Shown here: positions 59,612 to 64,000 of the stretch, piece by piece
Position numbering within the stretch: the first letter of the stretch is position 1
Layout of the letters: each line of letters begins with the position of its first letter
NCBI GenBank assembly: GCA_022818765.1
Contig: CP063810.1
Coordinates: 769,309-833,308, forward strand
Direction of reading: 5' to 3'
Source: Bordetella sp.
Lineage (GTDB): Bacteria; Pseudomonadota; Gammaproteobacteria; Burkholderiales; Burkholderiaceae_B
DNA: 64,000 nucleotides
The notes under the pieces: generated by a model
What the model saw: the letters and a program-made list of their open reading frames with translations, nothing else
Told to the model about the DNA's origin: nothing
Databases searched by the model: none
Program-made: the position numbers and the translations under genes

Positions 59612-60690
59612 ATGAACGGCAAAATTTCTAAATCTGATCCTACTTCTTCAATTGTTATTTCCGAGGATGTACTTTCTTCAGAAAAAGCTAAAGCTTTATC
59701 TATTGTTCTTTCTCAAATAGAAAAACAATTTGGAAAGGGCTCTGTTATGCGTTATGGGAATAGTATAATTGAGAGGGATATTCAAGTCGTCTCAACAGGT
59801 TCATTAAATTTAGATATTGCGTTGGGTATAGGAGGTTTACCAAGAGGACGCATAATCGAAATTTATGGACCAGAATCTTCTGGTAAAACAACTTTAACTC
59901 TTCAAGCTATTGCTGAGATGCAAAAGCTTGGAGGAATTTGCGCCTTTATTGATGCTGAACATGCTTTAGATGTTCAGTATGCATCAAAATTAGGAATAAA
60001 ACTTAACGATTTATTGATTTCTCAACCAGATAATGGAGAACAAGCATTAGAAATTACTGATGCATTAGTGAGATCCGGATCTCTTGATCTTATAGTTGTA
60101 GATTCTGTTGCTGCTTTAGTTCCAAGAGCTGAAATTGATGGAGATATGGGTGATTCCTTGCCTGGATTACAAGCCCGTCTTATGAGTCAAGCTTTAAGAA
60201 AGCTAACAGCAACAATTAAAAGAACAAATTGTATTGTTATTTTTATTAATCAAATTCGAATGAAAATAGGGATTATGTTTGGAAATCCAGAAACAACAAC
60301 AGGTGGAAATGCTTTAAAGTTTTATGCATCTATTCGCCTAGATATTCGTCGAATTGGAGCTATAAAAAAGGGGAAGAAATAATTGGAAATGAAACCCGTG
60401 TAAAAGTTGTCAAAAACAAAGTTGCTCCACCATTTAAACAAGCTGAGTTTGATATTATGTACGGTTCAGGAATTTCACGAGAAGGAGAGATTATAGATTT
60501 AGGAATTATAACTAATATCTTAAATAAAGCTGGTTCTTGGTATTCTTATAATGAAAATCGAATAGGGCAAGGAAAAGATAATGTCCGCGAATTTTTGAAA
60601 GAAAACACTAATATTTGTCTTGAAATTGAAAAAAAAATACGAGACTTTTTTATTTCAGCTAAAAATTCATCAGAAAAAAGAAAATCTTAA
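59612..60690 (+). CDS. recA: Recombinase RecA, frameshifted as written
   Basis: Strand-exchange and SOS co-protease ATPase. The first frame covers the core: Walker A '[20 protein letters not shown]', '[14 protein letters not shown]', Walker B '[17 protein letters not shown]' and '[16 protein letters not shown]'. It stops at 60380. The other frame continues '[20 protein letters not shown]', '[13 protein letters not shown]' and the C-terminal domain. One extra G in the G4 run at 60370-60373 (AAAAAAGGGG) gives [13 protein letters not shown], the family sequence, and about 359 residues. L2-loop sequence '[19 protein letters not shown]' is normal. recX, usually next, is absent; sucC follows. Confidence 0.93.
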
Positions 60691-61028
60691 AATCTTAATT
60701 TCGAGGTAAAGTAAATTCATTTATTAGCTGTATTTAAGATTCATCAAACAAAACAAAATAAACTTTAATCATAACTATTTTGCATATATAAATATTAATT
60801 TTAGAAATTTATCTCGATATATTCTTGATATCAATATTATTGGGAATAGAAATTGTTTTTTCAGTGCTTTTAATTTTTTAATATTAAAAATAGTAAACTT
60901 ACTTTTACATATTTAATTGATTAATATTTGAATATTAAGCAGTGAATACTTTTCGTTTAAATAAAATCAATCAAAAACTTTTAATTTTTCCACTTTTTAT
61001 TTTTATAAATATTTAAATAAGGCAACAT
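60691..61028. other. Intergenic region between recA and sucC
   Basis: 338 AT-rich bases where recX lies in relatives. I see no remnant of it, no RNA gene and no clear terminator. Confidence 0.5.
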
Positions 61029-62189
61029 ATGAAAATTCATGAATATCAAGGTAAAGATTTACTTAAAAAGTATGGAATTACAATTCCACGAGGCATTCCA
61101 GTTTTTTCTGTTGAAGAAGCAGTTTCTGCAGCTAAAAATTTAGGTGGGTCAGTTTGGGTAATAAAAGCTCAAATTCATGCTGGAGGTCGTGGCAAGGGAG
61201 GTGGAGTTAAATTAGCCAATTCTATTGATGAAGTGCGTGAAATCTCATCAAAAATTTTGGGTATGCAATTAGTAACTCATCAAACTAGCCCTACAGGTCA
61301 AGAGGTTCGTTGCCTTTTAATTGAGGAAGGCATCTCTTTTCAAAAAGAATATTATATTAGTGTAATAACAGATCGCAATATGCAACGTATTTGTTTTTTA
61401 GCTTCTTCTGAAGGAGGAATGGATATTGAAGAAATAACAGCTCATGATCCAAATCAAATTTTAAAAGTTTTTATTAATCCAGAAGTAGGTATAGAAGTTA
61501 AAGAAATTGAAAAATTGGTAGAAGGTATTGGTATTCCTGAAACTTCAAAAACACAAGCTGTTCAGGAATTTATAAAAATTTACGAAGCTTACTGGAACAC
61601 AGATGCTGATTTATTAGAAATCAATCCATTGATATTATCAAAATCTGGGAAAATTATTTCGTTAGATGCAAAAATTAGTTTTGATGATAATTCATTATTT
61701 CGACATCCTGAAATTGTTGCATATCGTGATATTAATGAAGAAGATCCTTCTGAGATTGAAGCAAGCAAATTTGATTTAGCATATATAAAACTTGATGGTA
61801 ATATTGGATGTCTGGTCAATGGAGCTGGGTTAGCTATGGCAACTATGGATGCTATTAAATTATTTGGTGGAGAGCCTGCTAATTTTCTTGATGTTGGTGG
61901 CGGAGCTTCAGTTGAAAAGGTAACTGAAGCTTTTAAGATCATGTTGAAAAACCAAAAGGTAAAAGCCATATTGGTTAATATTTTTGGCGGCATTATGCGT
62001 TGCGACATAATTGCTCAAGGTGTAATTGAAGCATGTAAATCTGTACAACTAAATCTTCCTTTAGTGGTTCGAATGAAAGGGACTAATGAAGAATTAGGCA
62101 GACAAATGTTAGAAAATTCAAAATTATCTATTATCACAGCTAATACTATGGAAGAAGCAGCGACTAAAATTGTCAATGTTTCTAAATAA
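61029..62189 (+). CDS. sucC: Succinyl-CoA synthetase beta subunit
   Basis: ADP-forming subunit of the TCA enzyme that makes ATP from succinyl-CoA. 386 residues: '[17 protein letters not shown]', ATP-grasp '[20 protein letters not shown]', '[16 protein letters not shown]', and the CoA-proximal '[20 protein letters not shown]' and '[17 protein letters not shown]'. RBS is 'AATAAGGCAACAT'. Paired with sucD 15 bases on. Indicates that at least part of the TCA cycle is kept. Confidence 0.97.
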   Translation: MKIHEYQGKDLLKKYGITIPRGIPVFSVEEAVSAAKNLGGSVWVIKAQIHAGGRGKGGGVKLANSIDEVREISSKILGMQLVTHQTSPTGQEVRCLLIEEGISFQKEYYISVITDRNMQRICFLASSEGGMDIEEITAHDPNQILKVFINPEVGIEVKEIEKLVEGIGIPETSKTQAVQEFIKIYEAYWNTDADLLEINPLILSKSGKIISLDAKISFDDNSLFRHPEIVAYRDINEEDPSEIEASKFDLAYIKLDGNIGCLVNGAGLAMATMDAIKLFGGEPANFLDVGGGASVEKVTEAFKIMLKNQKVKAILVNIFGGIMRCDIIAQGVIEACKSVQLNLPLVVRMKGTNEELGRQMLENSKLSIITANTMEEAATKIVNVSK

Positions 62190-62204
62190 ATAAGGATTCA
62201 AGAA

Positions 62205-63086
62205 ATGTCAATTTTAATTAATCGAGATACAAAAGTCATTACTCAAGGTATAACAGGAAAAACAGCTCAATTCCACACCCGAATTTGTCGTGAATATGCA
62301 AATGGAAGATCTGCTTTCGTAGCTGGAGTTAATCCTAAAAAAGCTGGTGAGTATTTTGACGATATATTTATTTTTGATTCTGTTAAAAACGCTAAAATTT
62401 CTACAGGTGCTACTGTTTCTGTCATTTATGTTCCTCCAATTGCTGCTGCCGCTGCTATTTGGGAGGCTATTCAAGCTGAGATGGAATTAGTTATTTGCAT
62501 TACTGAAGGGATTCCTGTTCGTGACATGTTAGAACTTAAATCTCGCATGTCCTTAATTAATAGTAAAACTTTACTATTAGGTCCAAATTGTCCAGGGTTG
62601 ATAACTCCAGATGAAATAAAAATAGGCATTATGCCTGGTCATATTCATCAAAAGGGACGTATCGGTGTAGTTAGTCGATCTGGTACATTAACTTATGAAG
62701 CAGTAGATCAACTTACTAATCTTGGCCTTGGCCAATCTAGTGCAGTAGGTATCGGAGGTGATCCGATTAATGGATTAAAACATATTGATATTCTTAAAAT
62801 GTTTAATGATGATCCTAATACTGATGCAGTAGTTATGATTGGTGAAATTGGTGGCCCTGATGAAGTAAATGCAGCTCATTGGGTAAAAGATAATATGAAA
62901 AAACCAGTGGTAGGTTTTATTGCAGGAGTTACCGCACCAACAGGTAAACGTATGGGCCACGCCGGAGCTCTTATTTCAGGTGGAAATGATACAGCATCTG
63001 CTAAATTAGAAATTATGGAATCTTCCGGAATTTATATAACACACAATCCTTCAAATATTGGAAAATTACTGAAATCAATATTGTAA
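62205..63086 (+). CDS. sucD: Succinyl-CoA synthetase alpha subunit
   Basis: 293 residues. CoA-binding 'ITQGITGKTAQFHTRICREY', 'GPNCPGLITPDEIKIGIMPG', 'GVVSRSGTLTYEAVDQLTNL', and the phosphorylated His in 'GKRMGHAGALISGG' (about 248). 'AAAAIWEAIQAEMELVICIT' is typical. RBS 'TAAGGATTC'. Ends the sucCD pair. Confidence 0.97.
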   Translation: MSILINRDTKVITQGITGKTAQFHTRICREYANGRSAFVAGVNPKKAGEYFDDIFIFDSVKNAKISTGATVSVIYVPPIAAAAAIWEAIQAEMELVICITEGIPVRDMLELKSRMSLINSKTLLLGPNCPGLITPDEIKIGIMPGHIHQKGRIGVVSRSGTLTYEAVDQLTNLGLGQSSAVGIGGDPINGLKHIDILKMFNDDPNTDAVVMIGEIGGPDEVNAAHWVKDNMKKPVVGFIAGVTAPTGKRMGHAGALISGGNDTASAKLEIMESSGIYITHNPSNIGKLLKSIL

Positions 63087-63471
63087 TCAATTAGAATTAT
63101 TTAGTTGAGATTAAATCTTTTAATTATTCATTTTCTAATTTTTATATGAAAAGTTAATTAGAAAAGTGACATTATAATGTTATTAATTATTTCATATAGA
63201 ACTCATAATCTTTTTTTTTAAAATAGTTCTTTTTTTAAAAAATTCATTTAAATATGCCAAAAAAGATTGTTTTAGATTAATTTTTATTAAAAATTCAAAA
63301 ATTATTGTTTTATTCATTATTCATAACAATATTTTTTGGGGGTGTTTATGAAATTCTTTGTTAAATAACTTATAAAAAGTTACGAATTGCTTACTTGATT
63401 TATATTCAAATGATAGAGTAACTTACAGTTAATCTTGAAGATCAAATATTATTAATTATTAGTTAATCAAA
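63087..63471. other. Intergenic region between sucD and the RidA-like gene
   Basis: 385 AT-rich bases. Relatives carry terC and pil genes here; no remnant is visible. A 12-bp palindrome ACATTATAATGT occurs near 63170. GGGGGTG before an ATG at about 63349 opens only a 6-codon frame. Confidence 0.5.
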
Positions 63472-63870
63472 ATGCAAAAATTTCCAGTTAAAACATCATT
63501 GTTTTCTTCAAAAGCTCCACTTGAATGGGCATTAATAAATAACGGTACACTTTATACAGCTCAGATACCTATTGATCAAACAGGTTCTGTTGTAAAAGGT
63601 GGAATTGAGGTTCAGACTCGTCAAGTTATGGATAATCTTGTTCATACATTAAAATGCGCTAATGCTTCTCTTGATTCTGTTCTACAAGTTTTGATTTATG
63701 TGACTGATCGTGAATACCTTTCAGTTGTAAATAAAGTATATTCAAAATATTTTAAATCTCCTTATCCAAATCGAGCAGCTCTTGTAGTTGCTGGGTTAGC
63801 TCGGGAAGAAATGCTTGTTGAATTTGTCGTATATGCAGCAGTTGAAACATGTTTTCCAGAAAAGTCTTAG
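63472..63870 (+). CDS. RidA/YjgF/YER057c family protein
   Basis: 132 residues of the Rid family, whose founding member hydrolyses reactive enamine/imine intermediates from PLP enzymes. 'LYTAQIPIDQTGSVVKGGIE', 'QTRQVMDNLVHTLKCANASL', 'VLIYVTDREYLSVVNKVY' and 'PYPNRAALVVAGLAREEMLV' fit. The key Arg of RidA, in 'xPxRxxxxVxxLP', aligns with Arg in 'NRAALVVAGLA', but Leu-Pro is Leu-Ala here, so it may belong to a Rid subgroup other than RidA proper. Confidence 0.88.
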   Translation: MQKFPVKTSLFSSKAPLEWALINNGTLYTAQIPIDQTGSVVKGGIEVQTRQVMDNLVHTLKCANASLDSVLQVLIYVTDREYLSVVNKVYSKYFKSPYPNRAALVVAGLAREEMLVEFVVYAAVETCFPEKS

Positions 63871-63944
63871 CGCTTTAAAAAGTAACAAAAAATTTAAATT
63901 TTATTTATATAAATTTCTAGTTTGATACATAAGGGACAGATTTA

Positions 63945-64000
63945 ATGATTGAAATAAAAAATGTTAAGCCTGAAAGCTCTCTATATATTTCAGGAAAATG
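63945..64000 (+). CDS. Start of an unidentified gene, cut by window end
   Basis: ATG at 63945 follows AAGGGACAG, a fair ribosome-binding site, and opens a frame MIEIKNVKPESSLYISGK that runs off the window. Too short to assign. Confidence 0.5.
   Translation, partial: MIEIKNVKPESSLYISGK

Noticed and set aside
61589..62008. 139-codon open frame antisense to sucC
   Set aside because: It mirrors the strongly conserved sucC coding frame and its product resembles nothing known; a codon-bias shadow.

Overview
The window looks like part of the reduced, AT-rich chromosome (GC roughly 30 % by eye) of a host-associated betaproteobacterium in the Burkholderiales. Several gene blocks match the order known from Bordetella, Burkholderia and relatives: hemA-prfA-prmC-grxD-ubiX, aroQ-accB-accC, rplM-rpsI-argC-erpA-M23 peptidase-tyrS, glyA-nrdR-ribD-ribE, ypjD-ffh, coaE-zapD-mutT-ATPase-argJ and recA-sucCD. 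The genes that usually sit between them in free-living relatives (pil genes, recX, terC, anmK, most regulators) are absent. The closest lineage cannot be named from sequence alone; an Alcaligenaceae-like symbiont is my best inference.

Layout. 0-8.4 kb: metW (cut by the window edge), serA, the ubiquinone cluster ubiE/Tim44-like/ubiJ/ubiB, then thiG-thiD. 8.4-13 kb: coaE, zapD, a MutT-ThiE fusion, a DUF815 ATPase, argJ, tRNA-Phe. 13-18.3 kb: the hemA to ubiX block and a carbonic anhydrase. 18.7-26.6 kb: ilvD, an AI-2E-type permease, mutY, and an amino-acid ABC transporter (aapQMP) followed by a DUF3460 protein. 26.6-34.3 kb: hemL, thiE, rubredoxin, ruvX, apaH, lptG, aroE, and an RNB exoribonuclease. 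34.8-43.6 kb: aroQ, accBC, yggT, nrdBA, gltX. 44-54.9 kb: tldE/pmbA, rplM, rpsI, argC, erpA, M23 peptidase, tyrS, glyA, nrdR, ribD, ribE, tRNA-Ser. 54.9-64 kb: tenA, tRNA-Leu, a CcsA/YpjD protein, ffh, thiS, trmB, recA, sucCD, a RidA-family protein and the start of one more gene.

The retained biosynthesis (serine/glycine, arginine, branched-chain, shikimate, riboflavin, thiamine, heme, ubiquinone, fatty acid) would fit a nutritional or intracellular symbiont. Thiamine genes are scattered over five sites.

The most striking signals are: (1) twelve reading-frame breaks in ten genes, including the essential rplM and housekeeping recA, each repaired by restoring one base (two at one site), mostly in short homopolymers; (2) a tandem pair of NrdR-box-like sites 31 bp apart upstream of nrdA, with nrdR itself in the window; (3) loss of a key Nudix-box glutamate in the MutT-ThiE fusion; (4) long, perfect hairpins between genes, one of them in front of ilvD. 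I found no CRISPR array, insertion sequence, prophage, toxin or secretion system, and no clearly new biological system.
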